Assembly (NCBI GenBank): GCA_018401885.1
Contig: JAGYKB010000010.1
Span: forward strand, 1 to 64,000
Source of the DNA: Gammaproteobacteria bacterium
Lineage (GTDB): Bacteria; Pseudomonadota; Gammaproteobacteria; Pseudomonadales; Pseudohongiellaceae
Length of the DNA: 64,000 bases
Reading direction: 5' to 3'
Positions 53,201 through 62,207 of this stretch are shown here, in pieces; the stretch's first letter is position 1, and the number at the start of each line of letters is the position of its first letter. The position numbers and the translations under genes are program-made. The notes below the pieces were generated by a model. It saw nothing but the letters and a program-made list of their open reading frames with translations, was not told the origin of the DNA and did no database searches.

Positions 53201-54357
53201 TTTGTCGGAGGCTCGCCCGGACGCATCATGCGATAGATTTCCACCATCGCCTCAAGCTTAGAGGTAGTGCTATCGATACGCAGCGTATCCGATACGAACG
53301 GACCACAATCCAAATCGTTCGTGTAGATTGTTTGGAATTCCGTGACACCTTGCTCGACCAATTCCGCGAGGATTTCGCGTGTAATTTCGGCATTACATGG
53401 GAATATTATTTCCCCAGTTTCTTGGTTCACAACGTCCGCCGCCAGCGCTTCACCTACAAGGAAGTCTTCGGTAACGATGAGATCTTTAAGCTTTGCCGTT
53501 TCCATCTGGCGAACGTGACGGCTAGTAATGCGCCGGCCACTCTCAACGATGACAGCACCCTTCTTGTCTGTGATATCGAAGTTAAGCACTTCGCCACGAA
53601 GACGCGCAGGGATGAGTTGAAGAGAGAAGCTTGGCTCCTTGCCTTTGGTAATCTTAAACGTATTGTTCTCGTAGAACGCCTCGAGAATTTCCTGCGAGGA
53701 ATAACCGAGCGCGCGCATGAGCACTGTCGCCGGCAACTTGCGGCGACGGTCAATACGAACGTAGACCATATCCTTCGGATCAAACTCAAAGTCTAGCCAT
53801 GACCCACGGTAAGGAATCACGCGCGCGGAGTAGAGCAACTTGCCCGAGCTGTGCGTCTTACCGCGATCGTGATCGAAAAACACGCCAGGCGAGCGATGCA
53901 GTTGAGAGACAACCACGCGCTCGGTGCCATTAATGACGAATGTTCCAGAATCGGTCATCAATGGGATTTCACCCATATAGACTTCTTGCTCTTTGATGTC
54001 CTTAATAGTCTGAGTAGTCGATTCCTTATCATAAAGAATCAACCTTACTTTCACTCTTAAGGACACGGAATAGGTAGAACCGCGCAATTGACACTCTTTT
54101 ACGTCGAATACCGGTTTACCAAGCTCATAGCTCACATACTCGAGCACAGCTTTACCCGAATAGCTGACTATCGGGAAAACGGACTTAAACGCGGCATGAA
54201 GACCTTGATCTTTGCGCGCATCGAGCGGGCTGTCTAACTGTGTAAACTGTCTATAGGAATCGACTTGTATAGATAAGAGGTACGGTATATCCATAGCACT
54301 TGGCAGTTTGCCGAAGTTCTTACGGATTCGTTTTTTCTCTGTATACGAATAGGCCAT
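50272..54357 (-). CDS. rpoB: RNA polymerase beta subunit
   Basis: A 1361-residue catalytic subunit. The rifampicin region [20 protein letters not shown] followed by [10 protein letters not shown] is of the sensitive type. [19 protein letters not shown] is the usual N terminus, and the C-terminal [25 protein letters not shown] segment (here KAQFGG) is complete. It follows rplL by 117 bases that contain a strong hairpin. Confidence 0.98.
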   Translation of the reverse strand: MAYSYTEKKRIRKNFGKLPSAMDIPYLLSIQVDSYRQFTQLDSPLDARKDQGLHAAFKSVFPIVSYSGKAVLEYVSYELGKPVFDVKECQLRGSTYSVSLRVKVRLILYDKESTTQTIKDIKEQEVYMGEIPLMTDSGTFVINGTERVVVSQLHRSPGVFFDHDRGKTHSSGKLLYSARVIPYRGSWLDFEFDPKDMVYVRIDRRRKLPATVLMRALGYSSQEILEAFYENNTFKITKGKEPSFSLQLIPARLRGEVLNFDITDKKGAVIVESGRRITSRHVRQMETAKLKDLIVTEDFLVGEALAADVVNQETGEIIFPCNAEITREILAELVEQGVTEFQTIYTNDLDCGPFVSDTLRIDSTTSKLEAMVEIYRMMRPGEPPTKESAENLFANLFFSPERYDLSAVGRMKFNRRLGRQETEGSAVLDQDDIVDVLKTLVDIRNGFGSVDDIDHLGNRRIRSVGEMAENQFRVGLVRVERAVKERLSMADSEGLMPQDMINAKPVAAAIKEFFGSSQLSQFMDQNNPLSEVTHKRRVSALGPGGLTRERAGFEVRDVHPTHYGRVCPIETPEGPNIGLINSLATYARTNHYGFLESPYRKVVKNKVTDEIDYLSAIDESDFVIAQASAPLDKKGGFVDTLVTVRYKGETTLKPREEVDYMDVAPQQMVSVAAALIPFLEHDDANRALMGSNMQRQAVPTLKTEKPLVGTGMERNVAADSGVCEVAFRGGVIESVDGARIIVRVNDEETDAGEAGVDIYNLTKYTRSNQNTCISQKPLVKEGDIVTRGDILADGPSIDMGELALGQNMRIAFMPWNGYNFEDSILISERVVKEDRFTTIHIQELTCVARDTKLGAEEITADIPNVGEGALSKLDESGIVYIGAEVSAGDILVGKVTPKGETQLTPEEKLLRAIFGEKASDVKDTSQRVPTSVTGTVIDVQVFTRDGLEKDKRAKEIEESQLKKVRKDIEDEFRIVQGATYERLEKALLNKVVAGGPKLKKGQKVTAAYLTDLPREDWFKLRLSDDALNKQLERAEEQLKERRAELDARYEDKRGKLTQGDDLAPGVLKIVKVYLAIKRRIQPGDKMAGRHGNKGVISVIMPVEDMPFDESGEPVDIVLNPLGVPSRMNVGQILETHLGAAAKGLGNRIGAMLDSQKKAADVRKLLTEVYNKIGDKQEDLKSFSDDEILELANNLRSGVPMATPVFDGAAETEIKGMLELAGIDESGQVTLRDGRSGEEFDRKVTVGIMYMLKLNHLVDDKMHARSTGSYSLVTQQPLGGKAQFGGQRFGEMEVWALEAYGAAYTLQEMLTVKSDDVAGRTKMYKNIVDGDHRMEPGMPESFNVLLKEIRSLAIDMELDVSK

Positions 54358-54421
54358 TGCTGTGTTCCTAGCGTTGTGTACTAGTGAGGTACTGAGGGTG
54401 TAGAAGTCTTACAACGACGAA

Positions 54422-54449
54422 CACCGGATGCAGAAATCTGCATCCGGTG
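54422..54449 (-). promoter_or_regulatory. Hairpin between rplL and rpoB (attenuator or processing site)
   Basis: CACCGGATGCAG and CTGCATCCGGTG pair over twelve bases with a four-base loop. No T-tract follows on the minus strand. In E. coli this gap holds a partial terminator and an RNase III site that set the ratio of rpoB to L7/L12 mRNA, and this hairpin is in the matching place. Confidence 0.7.
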
Positions 54450-54474
54450 AGCATCGATTTTAAGCTTAAGCAGT

Positions 54475-54852
54475 TTACTTAAGCTCAACTGTGGCGCCAG
54501 CCTCTTCGAGAGCTTTCTTAGCTTCTTCAGCTTCGCCCTTAGGTGCAGCTTCCTTCAATGTTGAAGGCGCGCCATCAACAAGCTCTTTCGCTTCTTTCAG
54601 GCCAAGACCTGTGATGCCGCGAACCGCTTTAATGACGTTTACTTTCTTTTCGCCTGCGCTAGCCAGAATGATGTCGAACTCTGTCTGCTCTTCAGCAGCA
54701 ACAGCTTCGCCAGCGGCAGCAACAGGAGCAGCGGCTACAGCGGCAGCTGCAGATACACCGAACTTCTCTTCCATTGCTTCAACCAGCTGAACAACGTCCA
54801 TTACCGACATTTCGGCGATTGCTTCTAATACGTCTTCTTTAGATAGAGCCAT
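54475..54852 (-). CDS. rplL: 50S ribosomal protein L7/L12
   Basis: A 125-residue stalk protein. It has an N-terminal dimerisation helix pair ([20 protein letters not shown]), an alanine- and valine-rich hinge, and the factor-binding C-terminal domain ([20 protein letters not shown]). It follows rplJ by 66 bases. Four or six copies bind L10 on each ribosome. Confidence 0.97.
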   Translation of the reverse strand: MALSKEDVLEAIAEMSVMDVVQLVEAMEEKFGVSAAAAVAAAPVAAAGEAVAAEEQTEFDIILASAGEKKVNVIKAVRGITGLGLKEAKELVDGAPSTLKEAAPKGEAEEAKKALEEAGATVELK

Positions 54853-54918
54853 GACTCTTATCTCCTAATAAAATAATTAAAATAAATTTTGTGTCTCGTT
54901 GCCTAAACAACGAAAAAA

Positions 54919-55449
54919 CTAGGCTGCTTCCTGCTTCTGGTCTCGAACTGCAGCAACGCCACGCGTTACCTTCGAGGGAACCTCTTTCATGGTTCTCGCA
55001 AGCTTCGTTACAGGCGCTAACATCACGCTCATAAGAATAGACAGAGCCTGATCGTGAGTCGGCAGTTTTGCCAATACATCGATCTGACTTGCGTCTAATA
55101 ACTTGCCACCAACAGACAATGCTCTGATTTCGAACTTAGCATTCTCTTTCGCAAAATCCTTTAGCACTCGTGCAGCGGCGCCGGGATCGTCTTGTGAAAA
55201 CGCGAGAATGGTCGGTCCAACTAGCACTTCTCGAATACACTCGAAATCTGTCGCCTCTACCGCTTTCTTAAGCAGCGTGTTGCGGACAACACGTAGGTAG
55301 ACATTATTGTCTCGTGCATTCTTACGAAGCGCAGTCATCTGACTTACAGTCACACCGCGGTAATCCGCGAGTACTGCAGACAAAGCACTGCTAGCAGCTT
55401 GATTGACTTCGGAAACGATTTGTTTCTTGTCTTCCAATCTAATAGCCAC
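54919..55449 (-). CDS. rplJ: 50S ribosomal protein L10
   Basis: A 176-residue stalk base protein that carries the L7/L12 dimers on its C-terminal helix. [19 protein letters not shown] and [19 protein letters not shown] are typical. In E. coli L10, as a complex with L7/L12, represses its own translation by binding the leader, which is present here between 55671 and 55760. It starts 405 bases after rplA. Confidence 0.97.
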   Translation of the reverse strand: MAIRLEDKKQIVSEVNQAASSALSAVLADYRGVTVSQMTALRKNARDNNVYLRVVRNTLLKKAVEATDFECIREVLVGPTILAFSQDDPGAAARVLKDFAKENAKFEIRALSVGGKLLDASQIDVLAKLPTHDQALSILMSVMLAPVTKLARTMKEVPSKVTRGVAAVRDQKQEAA

Positions 55450-55854
55450 TATCTCAACTCCATATTGTTGTGATCACCCTCACTCTTCGTCAGCCTTTTC
55501 TTCGAGGGATAAGCCTCGTAAAAACAACCATCGATTTCGTGACAAGTAATCCTTAAGCTCTCTCGAGCTTTGGACGAAAACAGTAGAGAGAATATAAAAC
55601 TCTAAACCACTGCCTTCTTTCATTCGGTGAGTAGAACCTGAACTTAGCTCTGCTAGGCAGACTAAAGCTCAAGTTGGGCTTCACCATCTGCGTAGGAAAT
55701 TAAGAGGACGACTTCTGCCTTTCGGCAGAATCACGCCTCACCTACGGTCTTTGACAGCCCCGTCAGTAAACTGACAAAACCCCAAAGTCTGTCGCTGAAC
55801 AGGACTAGCTTCAGCGGCGCTGCGGCTGATGCCATGCATCAGCCTGCGAATTCT
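55450..55854 (-). promoter_or_regulatory. rplA-rplJ spacer with L10 leader
   Basis: This 405-base gap holds no gene. About 55671-55745 looks like the conserved ribosomal L10 leader: the minus strand carries CTTAATTTCCTACGCAGATG followed by GTGAAGCCC, close to the E. coli leader, preceded by a GAAA-tetraloop hairpin TTCTGCC/GGCAGAA (55713-55730). Directly after rplA there is a second perfect nine-pair hairpin, GGCTGATGC/GCATCAGCC (55824-55844), without a T-tract. The L10-L7/L12 complex is expected to bind here and shut down translation. No clear promoter was found. Confidence 0.65.
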
Positions 55855-56550
55855 TTAGATTGAAAGCGACGAGTGATCGATCTGAAGGCCAGGACCCATA
55901 GTCGATGACAACGTTACTTTGCGAATATAGACACCCTTGGCTGACGCAGGCTTCACCTTTTTTAGGTCCTGCAAAAGCGCTTCGAGGTTAGCCGTTACAG
56001 CTGCAACATCGAAGTCGACCTTGCCGATTCCGCCATGGATGATGCCGTTTTTATCAGTACGATAGCGCACCTGGCCACCCTTCGCGTTTTTGACCGCAGT
56101 CTCAACGTCTGGCGTCACCGTCCCAACCTTAGGGTTAGGCATCAAGCCGCGGGGGCCTAGAACGGTACCGAGCTTACCAACAACGCGCATAGCGTCTGGC
56201 GTGGCAATGACCACGTCAAAATCAAGGTTACCCGCCTGAATACTTTCGGCAAGATCATCGAAACCAACGACGTCAGCGCCCGCTGCTTTTGCCTTTTCCG
56301 CATTTTCGCCCTGAGCGAATACAGCAACACGGACCTCTTTGCCGGTACCCGCTGGTAAGACAGTCGAGCCACGAACAGCTTGATCTGACTTACGTGCGTC
56401 GATGCCGAGATTAACCGATACGTCTAGCGACTCTTTGAATTTGCCCGTCGCAAATTCGGCTAGAATCGCAACCGCGTCGGCTACTGAGTAGGCTTTGCCT
56501 GGCTCTATCTTGGCCGCGAGAGCTTTTTTCTTTTTGCTTAATTTAGCCAT
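55855..56550 (-). CDS. rplA: 50S ribosomal protein L1
   Basis: A 231-residue mobile L1-stalk protein that helps release deacylated t[31 protein letters not shown] (core only) and [15 protein letters not shown] are the signatures. In E. coli L1 represses the L11-L1 message. I chose the ATG at 56550, one base after the rplK stop; an upstream in-frame start would overlap rplK. Confidence 0.97.
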   Translation of the reverse strand: MAKLSKKKKALAAKIEPGKAYSVADAVAILAEFATGKFKESLDVSVNLGIDARKSDQAVRGSTVLPAGTGKEVRVAVFAQGENAEKAKAAGADVVGFDDLAESIQAGNLDFDVVIATPDAMRVVGKLGTVLGPRGLMPNPKVGTVTPDVETAVKNAKGGQVRYRTDKNGIIHGGIGKVDFDVAAVTANLEALLQDLKKVKPASAKGVYIRKVTLSSTMGPGLQIDHSSLSI

Positions 56551-56551
56551 G

Positions 56552-56986
56552 TTACACAACTCCCTCGACGTTGAGGCCGGCGCTACGAGCGCTGCCCGCC
56601 AATGTACGCACTGCTGCGTCCATATCAGCCGCAGTTAAATCAGGCATTTTTTGTGTCGCCACTTCTTCGAGCTGGGCACGAGTCACAGTGCCAACCTTCT
56701 CAGTGTTTGGACGACCACTGCCTTTAGCAATGCCGACGATCTTTCGCAGAAGAACCGAAGCAGGTGGAGTTTTCATTATGTAAGTGAAACTACGATCCGA
56801 ATAGACCGTGATCACTACTGGGATTGGCAAGCCTGCTTCCAAGCTTTGTGTCGCAGCATTGAATGCCTTGCAGAATTCCATGATGTTAACACCGTGTTGA
56901 CCTAGAGCAGGTCCGACAGGTGGACTAGGGGTAGCTTTGCCAGCCCCGACTTGTAGCTTGATATAAGCTAGTACTTTCTTAGCCAT
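56552..56986 (-). CDS. rplK: 50S ribosomal protein L11
   Basis: A 144-residue protein of the GTPase-associated centre. [20 protein letters not shown] is the signature and thiostrepton-contact region. It signals uncharged tRNA to RelA in the stringent response. The start is at 56986, after a GGAG site. It follows nusG by 217 bases. Confidence 0.97.
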   Translation of the reverse strand: MAKKVLAYIKLQVGAGKATPSPPVGPALGQHGVNIMEFCKAFNAATQSLEAGLPIPVVITVYSDRSFTYIMKTPPASVLLRKIVGIAKGSGRPNTEKVGTVTRAQLEEVATQKMPDLTAADMDAAVRTLAGSARSAGLNVEGVV

Positions 56987-57203
56987 GTTACTCTCCTTGG
57001 GTGCAGACGTTAGCGCGGGCTTTTGTCGAACTAAACCCTGCTAACTCCCCTGCGTACTCTAAACAACTTAGAGCTCGTCTTTAATGGTCGAAGGCATCTA
57101 GGCGACACCTTCTGACCTCCTAACTTCGCGCTTCCGCGCGAAAAACCGTGCTTACCTTTTGGCTCGCCCTCGCTAAATGCGCAGGCCAGACCAGAGCTTA
57201 AGA
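56987..57203 (-). promoter_or_regulatory. nusG-rplK spacer
   Basis: No gene is visible. A hairpin TTCGCGC/GCGCGAA with a four-base loop lies at 57125-57142. In E. coli this gap holds the L11 promoter and the L1 repressor site next to the rplK start. I could not find convincing promoter boxes or prove an L1 site. Confidence 0.35.
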
Positions 57204-57737
57204 CTAGCTCTTCTCCACCTGACCGAATTCTAATTCGACAGGGGTAGACCGACCAAAAATGAGTACCGCTACGCGCAGCCTATTTTTCTCGTAATTGACT
57301 TCTTCTACAGTCCCAGTGAAATCGTTGAAAGGACCATCAATGACACGCACCATTTCGCCGGGCTCGTAGACAGTTTTATGTGCAGGCGTATCCTCACTTG
57401 CTTCCATACGCTGTAGGATCTTGTCTGCCTCTTTCGCTGTAATGGGAGCCGGCCTATCAGCTGTACCGCCAATAAAGCCCATTACGCGTGGCGTGTTCTT
57501 AACCAGATGCCAGGTGTCATCGTTTAGTTCCATGTGAACCAACACGTAACCCGGAAAGAATTTCCGCTCACTCTTGCGCTTCTGCCCCGCGCGCATTTCC
57601 ACGACTTCCTCGGTGGGCACGAGGACCTCATCGAAGAGATCTTCCATACCCTGCAAGGCAATGCGCTCTTTAAGAGAGAGCATCACCTTCTTCTCGTATC
57701 CGGAGAAGGCGTGAACTACATACCAACGCTTAGCCAT
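57204..57737 (-). CDS. nusG: Transcription elongation factor NusG
   Basis: A 177-residue factor that couples RNA polymerase to the ribosome and to Rho. The NGN domain starts [17 protein letters not shown] and includes [19 protein letters not shown]; the KOW domain carries [20 protein letters not shown]. It lies eight bases after secE, the standard arrangement. Confidence 0.97.
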   Translation of the reverse strand: MAKRWYVVHAFSGYEKKVMLSLKERIALQGMEDLFDEVLVPTEEVVEMRAGQKRKSERKFFPGYVLVHMELNDDTWHLVKNTPRVMGFIGGTADRPAPITAKEADKILQRMEASEDTPAHKTVYEPGEMVRVIDGPFNDFTGTVEEVNYEKNRLRVAVLIFGRSTPVELEFGQVEKS

Positions 57738-57745
57738 TATTGCCC

Positions 57746-58114
57746 CTATCCGATAATCGATGACACGACGCTGTTAAGCGCCCAGTCAAGTAGCCACAGA
57801 ATGATGGCGACAATGAAGATAACAACCAGTACTACAATCGTAGTCTGAGTAGTCTCTTGCCGAGTTGGCCATACCACCTTACGTATCTCAGTTCTCGCTT
57901 CGAGGCAGAGCTCGAGGAACGATCGCCCCCGCACGGTTTGGATGGCAATCCAGCCAGCGACACCCGCAGCTACTATCAATCCAATCACTCGGACCAGCAG
58001 CGACTCCGCCGCGAAATAAGAATTTGCGTAAATCGCAGCGGCAGTGATCGCCACCACAACGAGCCACTTAAAACCGTCTAGCTTTGTGCTCGCGCCTTCA
58101 ATTTTCTCTGACAT
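57746..58114 (-). CDS. secE: Preprotein translocase subunit SecE
   Basis: A 122-residue protein of the three-helix gammaproteobacterial type; the last helix and the preceding amphipathic [17 protein letters not shown] are the conserved core that clamps SecY. It is the first gene of the secE-nusG pair, 130 bases after tRNA-Trp. Confidence 0.95.
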   Translation of the reverse strand: MSEKIEGASTKLDGFKWLVVVAITAAAIYANSYFAAESLLVRVIGLIVAAGVAGWIAIQTVRGRSFLELCLEARTEIRKVVWPTRQETTQTTIVVLVVIFIVAIILWLLDWALNSVVSSIIG

Positions 58115-58244
58115 AGTGCTCGCTTATTCTCTTATTTTGGAGAGCTTGACCAGTGATTCACCGGCTCCAACTAAGCTCGTCCGTCATCAGCAAGTGGCCG
58201 ATGCGTTAATCCCGCCTTCCGCTGCGACTTGCGCAGCGTGAATG

Positions 58245-58320
<76 letters not shown>

Positions 58321-58377
58321 AAACTCCTTTCTTTAACTCTTCTCTTTCTCTATCCTAAACTCTATAGAGATGATCAC

Positions 58378-58400
58378 GAGACGCCCTAGCGGGAGGTCTC
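58378..58400 (-). terminator. Damaged hairpin after the second tuf
   Basis: GAGAC/GTCTC arms with an inner CCC/GGG pairing form a hairpin 21 bases past the tuf end. No T-tract follows. It may be the tuf terminator with sequence errors. Confidence 0.35.
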
Positions 58401-58420
58401 GCTTAGCAAATGGTTACGGC

Positions 58421-59608
<1,188 letters not shown>

Positions 59609-59808
59609 TCTCGACTGCCCTCAACATTTACCTGCGCACAGGTCTTTCTCGTTAATTCTCATTTGCCCCGTCTCAGACTAAAAAGAGACGAAACACTTTT
59701 TCTTTCTTTACCCTAACTTCTCGCTAAATTTTTGTTAACTGGCTGCTGGCGCACCTGACCCGGACCAAGCGCCAGACTATTAACCGTTAACAAAACCTTC
59801 GCAAAAGG
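59609..59808 (-). other. tRNA-tuf leader, no gene seen
   Basis: This 200-base stretch between the tRNA-Thr-like sequence and tuf holds no supported gene. It includes an imperfect GTCTC/GAGAC hairpin near 59674-59694. Base quality may be poor here because both sides are damaged. Confidence 0.3.
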
Positions 59809-59874
59809 TGGTGCCACCAGGAGTTGAACTGGGACCTTTCGCACACCAGCGCTCACCGCCTGAGCTATGCGGAT
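59809..59874 (-). tRNA. Damaged tRNA, probably tRNA-Thr (GGT)
   Basis: The minus strand shows a D-arm TAGCTCAG, a T-loop TTCAACT followed by CCTGG, and an encoded CCA, but the acceptor, anticodon and T stems are each short by one or more bases, so no full cloverleaf forms. A GGT triplet lies in the anticodon region. The position between tRNA-Gly and tuf is where tRNA-Thr stands in relatives. Confidence 0.5.
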
Positions 59875-59925
59875 GTGAAAATTAGCACCATTGGAGTTCA
59901 CACCGATGGCGCGAGCCTCTGAAAA

Positions 59926-59997
59926 TGGAGCGGTAGCGGGAATCGAACCCGCAACCAGCTTTGAAGGCTGGGGTCTCTACCGCTGAACTATACCTGC
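59926..59997 (-). tRNA. Damaged tRNA-Gly
   Basis: A cloverleaf with encoded CCA and a good T-arm (GCGGG TTCGATT CCCGC). The anticodon stem CCAGC/GCTGG is perfect, but the loop reads CTTCAAA, giving TCA where TCC is expected for glycine. The acceptor arms GCAGGTA and TACCGCT do not pair at two positions. Both faults would be cured by one or two base changes and one insertion, so errors in the sequence are likely. Confidence 0.6.
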
Positions 59998-60056
59998 CTG
60001 TAACTTGCGTAGAGCAGATAACACTTGCATAACCCTATGAATCAAAAAGATTAATA

Positions 60057-60140
60057 TGGTGGAGGGGGGTGGATTCGAACCACCGAAGCTTGCGCGTCAG
60101 ATTTACAGTCTGATCCCTTTGGCCACTCGGGAACCCCTCC
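60057..60140 (-). tRNA. tRNA-Tyr (GTA)
   Basis: An 84-base class II tRNA with a long variable arm and encoded CCA. The acceptor arms GGAGGGG and CCCCTCC pair perfectly, and the anticodon stem-loop CAGACTGTAAATCTG gives GTA. It is the first of the Tyr-Gly-Thr-tuf transcription unit. Confidence 0.93.
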
Positions 60141-60195
60141 TACAAGATTCCCCAAGGGACAAATAAAACCCTCGGCTCTCTTACACAGGAGCGGC

Positions 60196-60224
60196 ATTTT
60201 ATGGGAATTGCCCACGAGGTGCAA
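60196..60224 (-). promoter_or_regulatory. Stringent-type promoter of the tRNA-tuf unit
   Basis: On the minus strand a -35 TTGCAC (60219-60224), a 17-base spacer and a -10 TAAAAT (60196-60201) are followed by the GC-rich discriminator GCCGCTCC. That discriminator is typical of stable-RNA promoters repressed by ppGpp. Transcription would start near 60189, about 49 bases before tRNA-Tyr. Confidence 0.7.
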
Positions 60225-60228
60225 TCGT

Positions 60229-60248
60229 TTAGCGCAAAAAAGCGCTAA
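60229..60248 (-). other. Hairpin after the tiny ORF
   Basis: TTAGCGC and GCGCTAA pair over seven bases around a six-base homopolymer loop (A on the plus strand, T on the minus). The T-run is inside the loop, so it is not a standard terminator. It separates the coaX unit from the tRNA promoter. Confidence 0.4.
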
Positions 60249-60258
60249 TGGCACGCTA

Positions 60259-60426
60259 TTACTGATTAGGCTCGGCGACCTTGATTAGCCCAGTGTTAAT
60301 AAGGGGTCTCGTCGAGTTTTCCATCGCCTGCGAGCGAGAAACTGGACCCGCAGTCTCGTCTGCCGAGAGGTGCCAAACTAGATAACCAAGGTTAGCAATA
60401 GCGAGAACGAGCAATATGTTGCGCAA
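60259..60426 (-). CDS. Possible 55-residue membrane protein after coaX
   Basis: A short frame starts at TTG (60426), four bases after a strong GGAGGT (60431-60436), 36 bases downstream of the coaX stop. It encodes one membrane helix (about ILLVLAIANLGYLVW) and a polar tail ending KVAEPNQ. In Pseudomonas-like genomes a SPOR-domain protein with a similar N-terminal helix follows coaX. This could be a shortened remnant or relative without the SPOR domain. Evidence is the Shine-Dalgarno site, the helix and the context. Confidence 0.45.
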   Translation of the reverse strand: MRNILLVLAIANLGYLVWHLSADETAGPVSRSQAMENSTRPLINTGLIKVAEPNQ

Positions 60427-60462
60427 TACGACCTCCAAAGAGTCTGTGGCAGCCCGCGATCC

Positions 60463-61206
60463 CTAAAAAGCTAGCGACAATCCATCAAGCACCAAATCTG
60501 GCATGTGCCGCGCCCCGCAGTGCTTCAGGTGAGGCATTAGCTCGTCGGCACCGCCTCCGGTAATAAAGAGCTCACGCTCGACTTCCTCTTGGTTGGACTC
60601 TTCAAATTTTGCCTTGATAAGAGCAACGGCTGCAGCCAAAGTTCCGTGATACACCGCCTCATCGGTCGAATGACCGAGCGCCACTCCGCCGATTTCGAAC
60701 TCTTTGTTGAGTCTTATTCGGGTATTCTCTTCCAAACTGCGCCGCATAAGCGCAAGCCCAGGGATAATGTACCCCCCACAATGCTCACCGCGGTCAGTGA
60801 GTTTGTCGATAGTCAATGCCGTTCCGCAGTCAACAACGAGGCATGCCTTAGTCGATGCAGCATGGGCCGCAAGCATTGCAAGCCATCTGTCCACACCCAA
60901 CCTGCTGGGGTCACTATAAAGGATCGTGACTCCGGCATGCGTGCTCAGCACCTTCGCGACCTCAGGATCCAGACCAAACAAGCGGCTGCTTTCGACTACT
61001 AGCTCGGATAACGACTCCGGCGATCTGACGCTAGCTATTCTCACACGGTCGATACGACCACATACTCGGTCATTCACCCCGTTATCATTGGCAATGGCGT
61101 GAACGATATCCGCAGGCGTCGTAGCAAGGCGTATAGGCCACGCCTTATCGTCACTGCGTAACCGCCATTTCAGCCGCGAGTTGCCCGCATCGATCTCAAG
61201 ATCCAC
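60463..61206 (-). CDS. coaX: Type III pantothenate kinase
   Basis: A 247-residue enzyme for the first step of coenzyme A synthesis, phosphorylating pantothenate. The type III signatures are present: DAGNSRLKWRL at the N terminus (phosphate loop), GVDRWLAMLAA, and VVDCGTALTID with GGYIIPGLALM. Type III kinases are insensitive to CoA feedback. It starts two bases after the birA stop, the usual birA-coaX pair. Confidence 0.93.
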   Translation of the reverse strand: MDLEIDAGNSRLKWRLRSDDKAWPIRLATTPADIVHAIANDNGVNDRVCGRIDRVRIASVRSPESLSELVVESSRLFGLDPEVAKVLSTHAGVTILYSDPSRLGVDRWLAMLAAHAASTKACLVVDCGTALTIDKLTDRGEHCGGYIIPGLALMRRSLEENTRIRLNKEFEIGGVALGHSTDEAVYHGTLAAAVALIKAKFEESNQEEVERELFITGGGADELMPHLKHCGARHMPDLVLDGLSLAF

Positions 61207-61208
61207 TG

Positions 61209-62054
61209 TTATTCTCCCTCGGGGCGGAGTGAAGGGCTTAGCTCGCCCCCTTCAAACCGCAGCATTGTGTCTTCGCCTTTTGACCCCGTCTGATCCTTAG
61301 CAGCTTCATTTTTCAGCATCAAAGCACCGGAGGCATCGACACCGCAGCTAACGCCCCGCAGGCATTCCTGACCCTGAAGGACAGTCACTCTTTTACCCAA
61401 ATAGTAATCGGCCTCGTTCCATCGAACAATGAAAGACTCGAAGCCGTGAACAATGAATCGATCGATATCCTCTGACAGCTGGTTGAGCAGACCCACGCAG
61501 AGCCCTTCCTTGTCAATTTCGCTGCCGATTATTCGAGAAAGATCTACCGTGGGCCTGTCGAGGCTGAGAAGCTCTTTTTCCCCTAGATTAAGATTGATTC
61601 CGATACCCATGACAACATGGCTAAGGTCTCCAACTTGGCGAAGCTCGAGCAGAATCCCGCCAAGCTTGCGACCCTCATGGATAATATCGTTTGGCCATTT
61701 GAGTTTGATTTTGCTCGCACCGAGCAAGGTCAGAGCGCTCTGAACGGCCAACCCTACCACGAGGCTCAGCCCCTGAAGCGCGTCTGGCTTCAGAGAAAAG
61801 GTTCGCACTAACGAAAGATAGAGCCCCGCGCCCGGCTTGCTAAGCCACGCCCGCCCGCGGCGACCTCGACCGGCGGTCTGGCTCTCGGCGATCAAAGCCG
61901 AAGGCGCGCAGTGCTCGCCTTCAGCAAGTGATTTGAGCTGCCGCAGCGCTTCGGCATTAGTCGAGTCGATTTCCGCGAAACGCTGCACGTTAAGCACACC
62001 GCCTCCATGATGAGCGAGGCTCCCTGCCCAGTTTTCCTCGTTATCATGCATCAT
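61209..62054 (-). CDS. birA: Biotin-protein ligase without the DNA-binding domain
   Basis: A 281-residue ligase that attaches biotin to the acetyl-CoA carboxylase carrier protein. The biotin-AMP site GRGRRGRAWLS and KWPNDI are present, with a small C-terminal SH3-like domain. The N-terminal winged-helix domain of E. coli BirA is missing, so this is a ligase only and cannot repress bio genes. I chose the ATG at 62054 because AAGGA lies six bases upstream; a longer frame from 62084 has no site. Confidence 0.9.
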   Translation of the reverse strand: MMHDNEENWAGSLAHHGGGVLNVQRFAEIDSTNAEALRQLKSLAEGEHCAPSALIAESQTAGRGRRGRAWLSKPGAGLYLSLVRTFSLKPDALQGLSLVVGLAVQSALTLLGASKIKLKWPNDIIHEGRKLGGILLELRQVGDLSHVVMGIGINLNLGEKELLSLDRPTVDLSRIIGSEIDKEGLCVGLLNQLSEDIDRFIVHGFESFIVRWNEADYYLGKRVTVLQGQECLRGVSCGVDASGALMLKNEAAKDQTGSKGEDTMLRFEGGELSPSLRPEGE

Positions 62055-62117
62055 TCGCGTTCCTTCCATACCCTTCAAAACCACCCACTGTTAGAGACCC
62101 ACAATCCATTGCGGCAA

Positions 62118-62156
62118 TAAAAAACCCGCCTAGCTATATGCCGGCGGGTTTTTTCT
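62118..62156 (-). terminator. Strong intrinsic terminator between cstA and birA
   Basis: AAAACCCGCC and GGCGGGTTTT form a ten-pair stem around a twelve-base loop, flanked by A and T runs on both sides, so it could work in both directions. It ends the cstA transcript. Confidence 0.9.
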
Positions 62157-62207
62157 TATCTTGCTCAAACTCTCGGTCGAGTAAGAGGGCTGAGTAAGAA
62201 GAGGTCT

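Noticed and set aside
45942-54357. Long frames on the strand opposite rpoB and rpoC
   Set aside because: They follow the codon pattern of the real genes, have no ribosome-binding sites and no recognisable protein features.
59926-59997. Reading the TCA-anticodon tRNA as a selenocysteine or UGA suppressor tRNA
   Set aside because: Length, D-arm, T-arm and gene position are those of tRNA-Gly, selenocysteine tRNA has a longer acceptor arm, and the surrounding region carries many errors.
60229-60248. Intrinsic terminator after coaX unit
   Set aside because: The T-run is in the loop and not after the stem.
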